Below, piece after piece: positions 25,916 through 34,916 of a stretch of DNA of 64,000 nucleotides. The position numbers and the translations under genes are program-made. The DNA comes from DYJB01 sp963777165 (GTDB lineage: Bacteria; Chloroflexota; Anaerolineae; Anaerolineales; E44-bin32): assembly GCA_963777165.1 (NCBI GenBank), contig CAVZPO010000027.1, positions 221,070 through 285,069 of the forward strand. Reading direction: 5' to 3'. Within the stretch, counting starts at the first letter, position 1, and each line of letters opens with the position of its first letter. The notes under the pieces are model-generated. The model made no database searches. It worked only from the letters and a program-made list of their open reading frames with translations, and was not told the DNA's origin.

Positions 25916-27184
25916 ATGTCCGATGGTGCGCATGACCTGCTTGTTCGCGGGATCGCGGCGGCGAAAGCCGGCGAGCGAGCCGAGGCACGCCACTACCTGG
26001 AGTGGGCCCTGCGGCAGCAGCCGTCCTCGGACGAACAACTGGAGGCCTGGCTCTGGCTGAGTGATGTGGCCGAGGCGCGTGACGAAGCGCGGCGCTGGCT
26101 GGAAGAAGTCCTGGCGAACGACACACACAACCCACGTGCACTCCGACGACTGGCTGTCCTCGACGGGCGTCTGTCGCGCGGGGACATCATCGACCCGGAT
26201 CAACCTCTCCCGGCACCCGCTCCAGTCGATGGCCCCGTGGACGTTGAGCGATTTGCCTGTCCCGCGTGCGGCGGGCAAATGGCCTATGCACCGGACGGCG
26301 AGGGCCTGCAGTGTGACCACTGCGGCCGGCGGACGGCGATCGCCGACGGCGAGCAGGTCGTCGTTCCCGCCGCCGAGAACGATTTCGTGCTGGCGTTGGC
26401 GACCGCACGCGGGCATGCCAGGCCCGAGGCAAGCCCGACCTTCGCCTGTGCGGCGTGTGGGGCGCGCTTCCTTCTGGCACCGGAGACGCTTTCGCTCACC
26501 TGCCCGTACTGCGATGCCACCTATGCCGTCGAGGCGAGTGACGAGCGCATGCTGATCGCACCCGACACGCTTGTGCCCCTGATGGTTTCGGCGGAGGAGG
26601 CCCGGGCCAGCTTGCTGGCGTGGTCGCGGAAGGCCGCCAGGACCGGCGAACCGTTCGTCATCGACCGCCTTGCGGCGGTATATCTGCCCGTCTGGCAATT
26701 CGAGATGGGCGGTGTGATCGATTGGAATGGGGCGCCCGCGGGAAACAGATGGGCGATGGAGACCGGCCCGCTGAGCGGCACGGAGCCTCCTGTGACGCCA
26801 ATCGCCGTACTGGCAAAGGCGAACCCGCAACCAGGCCAGGCAGCAGCAGCGGAAAGCGCCCCGCCGGACTTGCTGGTTCACTTTGACTCCAGCTACCTGG
26901 CAGCGTGGCCGGCAGAGACCTACAGCCTGTCGCTGGCGGATTCCGCCCTGCGGGCCCGCGAGCGCTCCCTACGCGCCACCGAGGGGCGACTCGCGGCGGC
27001 GGCAGGGGGCCCGCGGCTCACAGTCCGATCTGCTCGTATGGTCGTCGAGTCCTATTGCCTCACGCTGGTGCCGGTCTGGCTGGCCGATACCCACGTCGGG
27101 GATGCACAGCTTGGGTTGGTCTTGAGCGGCGTGACTGCGACCGTATTTCGCGGAACGCGGCGAGAGAGCATCTCGGCGGATTAG
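25916..27184 (+). CDS. TPR-like and double zinc-ribbon protein
   Basis: A 422-residue protein beginning MSDGAHDLLVRGI after an AGAGGAAAG site. Residues 5-80 look like a TPR-type helical repeat. Two zinc ribbons follow: CPACGGQMAY...CDHCG and CAACGARFLL...CPYC. The C-terminal 250 residues contain YLPVWQFEM and LVPVWLADT, which resemble the beta-rich halves of proteins that bind membranes or nucleic acid, without a motif I can name. It is 31 bases from the GTPase gene, so the two are probably co-expressed. Confidence 0.65.
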   Translation: MSDGAHDLLVRGIAAAKAGERAEARHYLEWALRQQPSSDEQLEAWLWLSDVAEARDEARRWLEEVLANDTHNPRALRRLAVLDGRLSRGDIIDPDQPLPAPAPVDGPVDVERFACPACGGQMAYAPDGEGLQCDHCGRRTAIADGEQVVVPAAENDFVLALATARGHARPEASPTFACAACGARFLLAPETLSLTCPYCDATYAVEASDERMLIAPDTLVPLMVSAEEARASLLAWSRKAARTGEPFVIDRLAAVYLPVWQFEMGGVIDWNGAPAGNRWAMETGPLSGTEPPVTPIAVLAKANPQPGQAAAAESAPPDLLVHFDSSYLAAWPAETYSLSLADSALRARERSLRATEGRLAAAAGGPRLTVRSARMVVESYCLTLVPVWLADTHVGDAQLGLVLSGVTATVFRGTRRESISAD

Positions 27185-27283
27185 GCCCACGCCCAAATTC
27201 AGGCCTGCGAACTGCCGGAAACGAACTGAGGACTTGAGGCTACCGGCCCGCGGTGCGAAGCGCCCGGGGCTGCGTCGACGCGT

Positions 27284-28615
27284 CTAATGCAGTGGAAAGC
27301 CCGAGGCCTTCCGGAGCGCGGCGGCAGACGCCGCGTCCGGCGCTTCGATCCACAGGGTCTGATCGTTGCCGACATCGAGGACCACTACGCCGGCTTGCGT
27401 CGTCCAGGTCTGCGAGGTGCCTGCGCGCCGGGAGGGCCCAAAGCGATTCTCCCCGTAAGTCCGGAAGGCGCCGGAGAACTCGTGGGCATCCCGAACGGTG
27501 TCCCAGCGCGTCAGCAGAACCAGGGCGGTCCGGGAATCCTCGGGGCTGGAGAGCAGCGCGTATTGGTCTCCGTCCCAGCCGGAGGCGGCCAACGCGGCTT
27601 CCTCGGCGCCGAGGAAGGCCTCAAGCACCAGCAGCGTACGCCATTCGCCCAGAACCCCGGCATCCTCCGTCGTCCATACCGGGCCCAGGGCGGAAGCGAG
27701 GTCCGGGAGATCGGGATTGCGCGGCGTATCCTTCGGGTAGCGATCCGGGTGAAGGATCTGCTCGGTGGAAACCGGAGGGTCGGCGTAAGCCTGATCAACG
27801 CCGGCCCAGCCCGCCTTGAGGAAAAGGTAGCGGGCAAACGCTACGCCCTGTTGGATCGGGAAAGTAAGGACCTGCACCAGGGCCGGGGCGGCTGGGTCGA
27901 TTGGGGCCGGCGAGGCGATGCACCCGACGGGCGCGTCGTCCAGGGAAAGGGACGCGACTCCGAACGTGCGCTGCCACTGCTCGGCGAGCAGGGCGGTATC
28001 GCCCTGGACGAGGGCGCGGCTCGCCAGACATGCGTCGGCATCCGCCCGGCAGGCATCGGCCTGAAGCCCGGCGGCCAGGCCGGGCATCGACCCCACGAGA
28101 AGCCGGCGATCGTACGCGCACGCGACCTGCGCCAGGTCATCATCCACTCCCCGCAGGTCGGAGCTGAGGGCCAGACCGTCCTCCGGCATCTCCGATACCA
28201 CGGCAGCATCAAGCCCGAGCGCCGAAGACAGGTCTTCCAGATCAAGGTCCAATTCCGCCAGTCCGAACCTCTGCAGCAGGCGGGCGTCTCTCTCGAGGGA
28301 TGGAAGAGGCCACGCGGCAAGAAGGGCCGCCCGGGTTAACCGGTCGATCTCCGCCTGCGGAACCACGCTGATGACAAGCACCTGCCGCGCCTCGATGCCG
28401 CGCAGCCGTTCCACCTGAAGGAAGATCTCCTGCGGTTGTCCAGGCTGTGCCGACGGGAGCGCACGGAGGGCTTCCGTCTCGCGGATTGGGGCGGGGGAAG
28501 CCGTGGGCGCGAGTAGGGAGGCAGTCGCGGTCGCAGGCGGTAATGGAAGCGGCGCGCAGGAGGCGCACAGCGAGAGCAGAAGAAGTGCGGAGAGGGGGCG
28601 TTTCCAGAGTTGCAT
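27284..28615 (-). CDS. Predicted lipoprotein of unknown function
   Basis: A 443-residue protein. The chosen ATG begins MQLWKRPLSALLLLSLCASC, a signal peptide with lipobox Cys at residue 20; the longer frame adds ten residues with no membrane meaning. A Pro/Ala/Thr linker follows. The mature domain contains the repeated ALFLALS/VLVIS-type strands and resembles no family I recognise. A TATGCT box lies upstream on the minus strand. Its gene is convergent with the zinc-ribbon gene. Confidence 0.6.
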   Translation of the reverse strand: MQLWKRPLSALLLLSLCASCAPLPLPPATATASLLAPTASPAPIRETEALRALPSAQPGQPQEIFLQVERLRGIEARQVLVISVVPQAEIDRLTRAALLAAWPLPSLERDARLLQRFGLAELDLDLEDLSSALGLDAAVVSEMPEDGLALSSDLRGVDDDLAQVACAYDRRLLVGSMPGLAAGLQADACRADADACLASRALVQGDTALLAEQWQRTFGVASLSLDDAPVGCIASPAPIDPAAPALVQVLTFPIQQGVAFARYLFLKAGWAGVDQAYADPPVSTEQILHPDRYPKDTPRNPDLPDLASALGPVWTTEDAGVLGEWRTLLVLEAFLGAEEAALAASGWDGDQYALLSSPEDSRTALVLLTRWDTVRDAHEFSGAFRTYGENRFGPSRRAGTSQTWTTQAGVVVLDVGNDQTLWIEAPDAASAAALRKASGFPLH

Positions 28616-28691
28616 GACGGCCGACCGGCCTAGCATATCATGCACATCGTGAACGACCTGGCACGTGCCGAGCCGGGTATCAGGTCATGGT

Positions 28692-30251
28692 TTACGAATC
28701 CCGGCCGGACGTCGAATTGCGGATGCTGTTGTAGAGCGGGCGCAGCCGGTCGTACATGCGCAGGTAGACCTGCCGATACAGCTCGTCGTACGTGCGATGC
28801 GATCGCGGGTCCGGCTCGAACGTGCGTCCGAGGTGCGTCATTTCGCGCAGGGCGGTAGGAAAATCGGAGTGCAGCCCCAGGCCAACAGCGGCGTCCATGG
28901 CGGCGCCCAGCCCGGAGGCCTCGTAGACATGCGGGCGGGACGCCGGGAGGCCGAAGACATCGGCGGTGAGCTGCAAGGCGGCATCGCTCTGGCTTCCGCC
29001 GCCGGCAACGCGCAGCTCGGTGATTGGAACGCCGCTGCGTTTCGAGGTGCGCTCGGCGCCCTCGCGCAGCGCATACGCCAGGCCTTCGAGGATGGCGCGA
29101 TACAAGTGCGCTCGAGTATGCCCGGCGCCGAATCCGATCACCGCGCCGCGCGCTTCCGGGCCAGGATGCTTCAGGCCGGGCGACCAGTAGGGTTGGAGCA
29201 CAAGGCCTTCCGATCCGGGTGGCACGGCGCGCACCAGCTCGTCGAACAACGCCTCCGGCGCCACGCCGCGCTCGTCGGCGATGCGCTGTTCGCGCAGCCC
29301 GAACTCGTGCTTGAACCAGCTCACCATCCAGTAGCCGCGGTAGATCTGCACCTCCAGGCTGTACGCGCCCGGGACGGCGGAGGGGTAGGGCGGGAGAAGC
29401 GGAATCACCTCCAGGTAGCGCCGGTGGGTCGTGTTGATCGTCGCCGCCGTTCCGTAGCTGAGGCATCCGATGTGCGGCTCGAGCGCGCCGGCACCGATGA
29501 CCTCGCACGCCTTGTCCGCCGCAGCGGCGATCAGGGGAAGCCCGACCGGGATTCCGGTGGCTTCGGCAGCGGCTGGCGTAATCACGCCCAGCACATTCGT
29601 CGGGACAACCAGATCCGGCAGCAGCGATGGATCCATCGGCAACGCCTGCCATTTCCAATCCCAGCGTTTGGACCAGTGCAGACCCTTGTAGTCGAAGGGG
29701 ATGTACCCGACCTGGCAGCCGACCGAGTCGACGAATTGGCCGACCAGGCGGTAAGTCAGGTATCCGGAAAGCAGCAGGTACTTATGGGTCTTGCTCCAGA
29801 TCTCGGGCTGGTGGGTGCGGATCCAGTTCGCTTCGGCCTCGGCCTGAAGGTAGGCGACGGTGCCCGACATGCCAGCCAGGCGGAAAAGGGCTCCCCACGC
29901 GCCACCGACAGGGGGCAAGCCCTCGGTCCGGCGCTGGTCGAGCCAGCTGATGGCCGGGCGCAGTGGGGCTCCGTCTCGATCGAGGTTGAGCACGGTGGAG
30001 CGCTGTGTGGTGAGCGCTACGCCGGCGATCCGGTCCTTCGAGACGCCGGGCTCGGACCATAACGACTGGCACGCCCGGCATACGGCGTCCCAGAACACGT
30101 GCGCGTGCTGCTCGGCTAACCCCGGTGCGTCAGAAAAGTAAGGCTCGATCGGCGCGCGGGCCTTGGCCACCAGGCTTCCGTGCAGGTCGAAGATCAGCGC
30201 GCGGGCGCTCTGTGTACCCTGGTCGATGGCGAGCAGATGATCACCGGGCAT
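28692..30251 (-). CDS. FGGY-family carbohydrate kinase (glycerol kinase-like)
   Basis: A 519-residue cytoplasmic sugar or polyol kinase. The N-terminus has AIDQGTQSARALIFDL (phosphate-binding loop of the FGGY fold), then WLDQRRTEG, and the C-terminal domain has ITELRVAGGGSQSDAALQL. Cluster context with a GlpD-like dehydrogenase makes glycerol or a related polyol the likely substrate; the sequence does not settle this. It is the last gene of a four-gene minus-strand group. Confidence 0.85.
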   Translation of the reverse strand: MPGDHLLAIDQGTQSARALIFDLHGSLVAKARAPIEPYFSDAPGLAEQHAHVFWDAVCRACQSLWSEPGVSKDRIAGVALTTQRSTVLNLDRDGAPLRPAISWLDQRRTEGLPPVGGAWGALFRLAGMSGTVAYLQAEAEANWIRTHQPEIWSKTHKYLLLSGYLTYRLVGQFVDSVGCQVGYIPFDYKGLHWSKRWDWKWQALPMDPSLLPDLVVPTNVLGVITPAAAEATGIPVGLPLIAAAADKACEVIGAGALEPHIGCLSYGTAATINTTHRRYLEVIPLLPPYPSAVPGAYSLEVQIYRGYWMVSWFKHEFGLREQRIADERGVAPEALFDELVRAVPPGSEGLVLQPYWSPGLKHPGPEARGAVIGFGAGHTRAHLYRAILEGLAYALREGAERTSKRSGVPITELRVAGGGSQSDAALQLTADVFGLPASRPHVYEASGLGAAMDAAVGLGLHSDFPTALREMTHLGRTFEPDPRSHRTYDELYRQVYLRMYDRLRPLYNSIRNSTSGRDS

Positions 30252-30364
30252 GCGTGACTCCTGCGGGAACTCCCGCTGTTGAACGGAACTGTCAGGGATG
30301 GACCGAGAAACATCCTCCGGTCCTCACGTCCAACCCCCCAGGCGACCTGCCTGCGGGAAGGTCT

Positions 30365-30385
30365 CCGCGAAGTGTGACTTCGCGG
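30365..30385 (-). terminator. Hairpin downstream of the GlpD-like gene
   Basis: Perfect 8-bp stem CCGCGAAG / CTTCGCGG with a TGTGA loop, in the gap between the GlpD-like gene and the kinase gene. There is no T tract, so it may be an internal processing or attenuation hairpin and not a full terminator. Confidence 0.35.
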
Positions 30386-30437
30386 CCGCAGGATGATGGA
30401 TCGGGGTCTAAACGCGCAATCCGGGTTGCGCGGCCGG

Positions 30438-32021
30438 CTAGCCGGGCGGCGAGTAGCCGGACTGCCAAAGCTCCTGGTAGCGTTTTGCTTCCTGAACCCA
30501 ACGTTCGTCATCCCAGCCCAGTTCGCGCTGGGTGACGGTGCGAACGCGGTCGAGCAGCGCCAGGCCTCCCTGCGGCAGCGTCAACCCTAATCGGACGCGG
30601 CGCAGCAGCAGGTCGTCGAGGTGAACCACGCCCTCCTGACGGGCCGCCCAGCGAAGCTCGGCCCAGGTGAACAAGGTGCCGTCGATCGGCTGCAGGTCCC
30701 CAGGTTCGGAGGCCTCGACCAGGGCCGGCGTCTCCACGCCATGGCGGCCGAGCAGCCGCAGGCAGAGCGCTGGATCGACGAGCCCCTCGAGGCAGCGTTC
30801 CGGCGGCAGTGGATCAAGGACGGGAAGGCGAGCGTCGAGCGTCACCCGACGCGGCAGCCGCGCTTGCGCCGCGCGCAACGCGCTGTGGGCCATGCGCCGG
30901 AAGGTAGTCAGCTTGCCGCCGGTAACCGTCAGCAGTCCGCGCTCGTCCCACAGGACATACTCGCGCAATTCCTTCGATGGGTCCGAACGGCCGGTGTTGA
31001 TCACAGCCCGGACCCCGGCCTGTGTCGCCATGACGTCCTGCATCCCGAGTTCGAGTGATGGGAAAGCGAAGGTGGCCATCGCCAGCAAGAAGCTGGCCTC
31101 GGCCGAATCGATGGCCGGCTCGAGCGCCAGATCGTCGACGTGGTCGACATCGGTCGTTCCGATCAGCGTCACCCCCTCCCACGGAACGGCGAACGCCGGT
31201 CGGCCGGTGGCCGGGTGCAGCACGCTGACGGCGCGGGTGAGAGGCAAGCGCGCGGAGGGGAAGATCAGGTGGCTCCCCCGCAGGCGTCGCAGGCGCCGGC
31301 GGCCGCCGACCTGCATGCGCAAGTCATCGGCCCAGGCGCCGGTGGCGCTGATGACGACCGGCGCCCTGATTTCGGCCGTCCGGTCGGAACCGGGAGATTG
31401 ATCGCGCACCACCACGCCGCACACTTGGCCGGTGCGGCGGGTCAAGAGGCCCTCGACGCGTGCGTAGTTGAGCGCCAGCGATCCTCCGCGGACCGCTTCG
31501 CGCAGCACGCGCAGGACCAGCCGGGCATCATCGGTGGTGGCGTCGATGTAGCGGTACCCGCCGAGCAGACCTTGCGAAGCCAGCACCGGGCACAGGTCCA
31601 GCAGACCGCGGGCGTCGTAGTGCCGGTGACCCCACTTCATCGCCAGCAGGTCGTAGATCACGAGGCCGAGACCGAAAACCCAGCCGGGCGTTCGATCGCC
31701 GCGAAAGCTTGGCATCAGAAAACCCAACGGCGACACCAGCCCGCGTCCTTCGCGCAGCAGGCGTTCACGTTCGGAGACCGACTCCATCGTCATCCGGACC
31801 TGAGCGTTCTTGAGGTAGCGCAGACCGCCGTGGACGAGCTTGGAGGAGCGGCTGGAAGTACCGGAGCCGAAGTCACCGCCCTCGAGGAGCAAAGCCCGCA
31901 GGCCGGTGCGGGCCGCCTCGCGCACGATCCCGGCGCCGGTGATCCCGCCCCCGATGACGATCAGATCCCAGGCCGTGTCGAGTTGCGACCAGGCTTCGTC
32001 GCGCCAACCGCGAGACCACAT
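30438..32021 (-). CDS. glpD: FAD-dependent glycerol-3-phosphate dehydrogenase
   Basis: A 527-residue membrane-associated flavoenzyme that oxidises glycerol-3-phosphate to dihydroxyacetone phosphate. It has the FAD-binding DLIVIGGGITGAGIVREA fold, GTSSRSSKLVHGGLRYL and YRYIDATTDDARLVL, all typical of GlpD. The C-terminal domain ends WVQEAKRYQELWQSG. The gene lies 30 bases after the lipase-like gene. Together with the FGGY kinase it could form a glycerol catabolic route. Confidence 0.9.
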   Translation of the reverse strand: MWSRGWRDEAWSQLDTAWDLIVIGGGITGAGIVREAARTGLRALLLEGGDFGSGTSSRSSKLVHGGLRYLKNAQVRMTMESVSERERLLREGRGLVSPLGFLMPSFRGDRTPGWVFGLGLVIYDLLAMKWGHRHYDARGLLDLCPVLASQGLLGGYRYIDATTDDARLVLRVLREAVRGGSLALNYARVEGLLTRRTGQVCGVVVRDQSPGSDRTAEIRAPVVISATGAWADDLRMQVGGRRRLRRLRGSHLIFPSARLPLTRAVSVLHPATGRPAFAVPWEGVTLIGTTDVDHVDDLALEPAIDSAEASFLLAMATFAFPSLELGMQDVMATQAGVRAVINTGRSDPSKELREYVLWDERGLLTVTGGKLTTFRRMAHSALRAAQARLPRRVTLDARLPVLDPLPPERCLEGLVDPALCLRLLGRHGVETPALVEASEPGDLQPIDGTLFTWAELRWAARQEGVVHLDDLLLRRVRLGLTLPQGGLALLDRVRTVTQRELGWDDERWVQEAKRYQELWQSGYSPPG

Positions 32022-32051
32022 GGAGATCGCCTCATTCGCCGGAGTCGCAGC

Positions 32052-32884
32052 CTAGGGCGTGTGGGCTTTGAGCCACTGGACCATGAAGGCCAGTACCTCG
32101 CCCTGCTGCGGCTCGTTGTGCGTCTCGTGATACAACCCGTCCCAGATCTTGAGGCTGCAGTCACCCCGGACTTTGGCGGCGAACTCGCGGCAGGCCGGGG
32201 CGGACGTCAGACGGTCTTCACTGCCGATGTAGATTAGTACCGGCAGGGCCAGCTCGGAGGCGTGATCGAGCAACCACAGCCCGACGTCGATCAATCCGAT
32301 GCCAAGCCGCGGGGTGACGCGGTCGTGGACCAACGGATCCTCGGCGTAGGCGCGGACGACGGCGGGGTCATGCGAGAGGGCGGCGCGCTCGAGTCCGGAC
32401 GGCATGCTGAAAGACGGCCAGGCGTTGTACAGCAGCCGGCCCAGCGTCGTCTTCCATGCCGGCGGCTGGAATGCCAGCCGCAGCTGCGGGCTGCTGGCGA
32501 CGACGCCGCAGATCGCCGGCCGTCGGCGGATGGCGTGGTAGAGCACCAGGTTCCCCCCGAGGCTGTGACCGTAGAAGAAAAGCGGCGAGGAGGAAAACGC
32601 CGTCCGGCCTCCTCCAGCAGCACGTCGAGGTCGTCGAGAAAGGCATCGTAGTTCGGCGTGAATCCCCGCTGGCCGTCGGATCGGCCGTGACCGCGCAGGT
32701 CGAGACCGAGGACCGCATACCCCGCCCGGTCGAGCGCCGCGGCGACGTGTGAATAGCGACCGGTGTGCTCGCCGATGCCGTGAACCAGACACACCACGCC
32801 ACGCACCTGTCCATTCGGCCGCCACTCACGACCCACCAGTGCCAACCCATCCTTGCTTCTCGCCGTGACCTGTGTCTCCGCCAT
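32052..32884 (-). pseudogene. Monoacylglycerol lipase-like alpha/beta hydrolase, frameshifted
   Basis: The gene starts with ATG at 32884 (GGAGAGGGCGAC site) and reads MAETQVTARSKDGLALV, LVHGIGEHTGRY and LDLRGHGRSDGQRG, then shifts frame near 32580-32610 in a stretch rich in T and C runs. The other frame continues FFYGHSLGGNLVLYHAI (nucleophile Ser in GHSLGG) to IYIGSEDRLT and LYHETHNEPQ (catalytic Asp and His). One missing base restores a 277-residue lysophospholipase/monoacylglycerol lipase. A sequencing indel is likely. It probably feeds glycerol into the neighbouring pathway. Confidence 0.78.
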
Positions 32885-33204
32885 GTCGCCCTCTCCCCGG
32901 GATCGGATGATTGGCATGCCGCGGTCGTGTGCGTCAACCGGATTGCGCGGCCCTGGGCTGCAGCGTATGCAGCGCGGCCTCGTTCGGCAGCCATCCCCTC
33001 CGCCAAGGGGGTGTTGACGATGGCCCTTTCGCCGCGCCGCGGGCGTGTTGGCTGCGTGGTCGACACTGCCCGGTGTGTGCCGTAGGCACGGCCGCGAGTA
33101 TAGCCCCGTCAAAGGGGCCGGGAAAGAAGGTGCGCTGGATTTGAGAGTCCCGCTGCGGAGAGTTGTTTGAAGCGCTTGGGGATTGTGCGATCAGTCGCGC
33201 TCCG
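32885..33204 (-). other. Intergenic region with minus-strand promoter
   Basis: No gene is seen. On the minus strand a TATACT box lies at 33097-33102, in the context GGGGCTATACT. That is a candidate promoter for the lipase-like gene with a leader of about 200 bases. Confidence 0.35.
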
Positions 33205-34800
33205 CTACGGCTGGAGCAATTTCCCCGGGTTGAGCATGCCATCGGGGTCAAACGACCGAAAGGCGGAGCGCAGCGCGGCGATGCCGGCGGGTCCCTTCTC
33301 GGCCTCCAGGAACGGCGCGTGATCGAGACCGACGCCGTGCTGGTGGCTGATGGTCCCTCCGAGTCTTACGATTGCCAGACTGACGGCAAGCTTGGCGGCG
33401 CGCCAGGCGGCGACGGTCTCATCGGGATCGTCGGCGCGCGGGAAGAGGTAGGTGGTATAGACACTGGCGCCGTCGGAATAAATGTGCGAGAGGTGCGTGA
33501 AGACCAGGAGCCGCCGGCCGCTGCCGTTGAAAAACTCACGCAGGGTCTGCTGGATGGTGCGGGCGGCGGAGAGTGAATTGGCCCAGGGCAGCGCGGTCTC
33601 CACGGTGTCGAGCGCATAGCCGCGCTCCCACAACGTATTGCGCAGGTACGGCGCCAGGAAGCGGCTCTTCCGCCACAGACGTCCGATCATGGCAATCGGG
33701 AAGAGACCGCCGTGTCTTCGGCATACGCCGGCGGCTTGGCGCACCGTCTGGCCGGCGCGCCGTCGATCACCGGTAACCCCGAGGATCAACAGGCTGCGCC
33801 CGCCCCGGTAGCCCGCCAGGCGCAGGCCGCGATCGGCCCAGCGCGTCAGGTCCGGCTTGCCGGCCAGCATCAGCGTGGTCTCCGTCTCCTGTGCATCGCT
33901 CAGGCGCATCATCGACACCGGCAATCCGGACTGGGCCATTTCCCGAACGGCCTCGGCGCCGGCGGCCCAGTCGGCGAAGAACACGCCGTAGAAAGACTCG
34001 GTCTCGGGGCGGCGTCGGATGCGCACCTGCGCCCGGGTAATCACGCCCATCCGGCCCTCGGATCCGAGCAAAAGCTGCCGGAGATCCGGCCCGGCGGCGC
34101 TGGCCGGCAGAGGCGGAAGATCGAACCCCGCCGCCGGCGATTCGACGTGCCCGCCGCAGAACAGATCCTCGATCCTGCCGTAGTAGTACGACTGTTGGCC
34201 GCACGACCGCGTGGCGATCCAGCCTCCCAGCGTCGAGAGCTCAAAGGATTGGGGAAAATGCCCGAGGGTGTACCCTCGCGCGCCGAGCTGCTCCTCGAGG
34301 TCCGGCCCGCGGACGCCGGCTTCGAAGGTCGCCAGATGATTGATCTCTTCCAGATTCAGCAGCCGCCGCAGGGGCGAGAGGTCGAGTGTGACGGTCGGCG
34401 CTCCGTCGGGGAGTGGGTTGACGTGGCCGACGACGCTCGTCCCTCCGCCATAGGGGATCAACGCCGCGCCGAGTTGGCGGCACAAGGCGAACGCGGAGCG
34501 GACGTCCTCCTCGCTCCGGGCGTAAGCCACCGCGTCCGGGAACGCCGGCAGCCGGCCCGTGCGGAGTGCGACCCAATCGGGCAGGGAGTGACCGCACGCG
34601 TGCCGCAGGCGCTCGGACGGTTCCAGGCTGAGAAGGGGATCCGCCGGCAGGCGGGAAGCCGGCACGCTGCTTAGCACCTGATCCAGCCGCGCATCGGGCG
34701 CTGTGGAGCCGGAGCCGATCACGCCGGTGAGATACTCGTGGGCCGGCTCGGGCAGCGGATAGTCTGTCGTCTCGTGCCCCCAACCATTCCAGCGCTGCAT
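33205..34800 (-). CDS. FAD-binding oxidoreductase, alkyl-DHAP synthase-like
   Basis: A 531-residue flavoprotein of the vanillyl-alcohol-oxidase/PCMH superfamily. The N-terminal MQRWNGWGHE, HACGHSLPDWVALRTGR, IPYGGGTSVVGHV (FAD pyrophosphate loop), GYTLGHFPQSFELSTLGGW and the C-terminal SHQHGVGLDHAPFL are the characteristic segments of alkyldihydroxyacetonephosphate synthase and its bacterial relatives. True AGPS makes the ether bond of ether lipids. Bacterial homologues may oxidise other substrates. It leads the minus-strand group that includes the lipase, GlpD and the FGGY kinase. Confidence 0.82.
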   Translation of the reverse strand: MQRWNGWGHETTDYPLPEPAHEYLTGVIGSGSTAPDARLDQVLSSVPASRLPADPLLSLEPSERLRHACGHSLPDWVALRTGRLPAFPDAVAYARSEEDVRSAFALCRQLGAALIPYGGGTSVVGHVNPLPDGAPTVTLDLSPLRRLLNLEEINHLATFEAGVRGPDLEEQLGARGYTLGHFPQSFELSTLGGWIATRSCGQQSYYYGRIEDLFCGGHVESPAAGFDLPPLPASAAGPDLRQLLLGSEGRMGVITRAQVRIRRRPETESFYGVFFADWAAGAEAVREMAQSGLPVSMMRLSDAQETETTLMLAGKPDLTRWADRGLRLAGYRGGRSLLILGVTGDRRRAGQTVRQAAGVCRRHGGLFPIAMIGRLWRKSRFLAPYLRNTLWERGYALDTVETALPWANSLSAARTIQQTLREFFNGSGRRLLVFTHLSHIYSDGASVYTTYLFPRADDPDETVAAWRAAKLAVSLAIVRLGGTISHQHGVGLDHAPFLEAEKGPAGIAALRSAFRSFDPDGMLNPGKLLQP

Positions 34801-34885
34801 CGTCGCGTCCTCCCGCTGTCTGCTCGCACTCCATTCGCAGGAGAGAGTGCGAGACCGACGGCCCGCGCCCCGCTGGGGGGTTAAC

Positions 34886-34916
34886 GGGGTGAGACCGTCG
34901 ACGAGTCGCTCACCCC
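34886..34916 (-). terminator. Hairpin at the end of the M24 peptidase gene
   Basis: Arms GGGGTGAG and CTCACCCC, partly inside the last codons of the gene, followed on the minus strand by GTTAACCCC. Weak T content. Confidence 0.4.
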
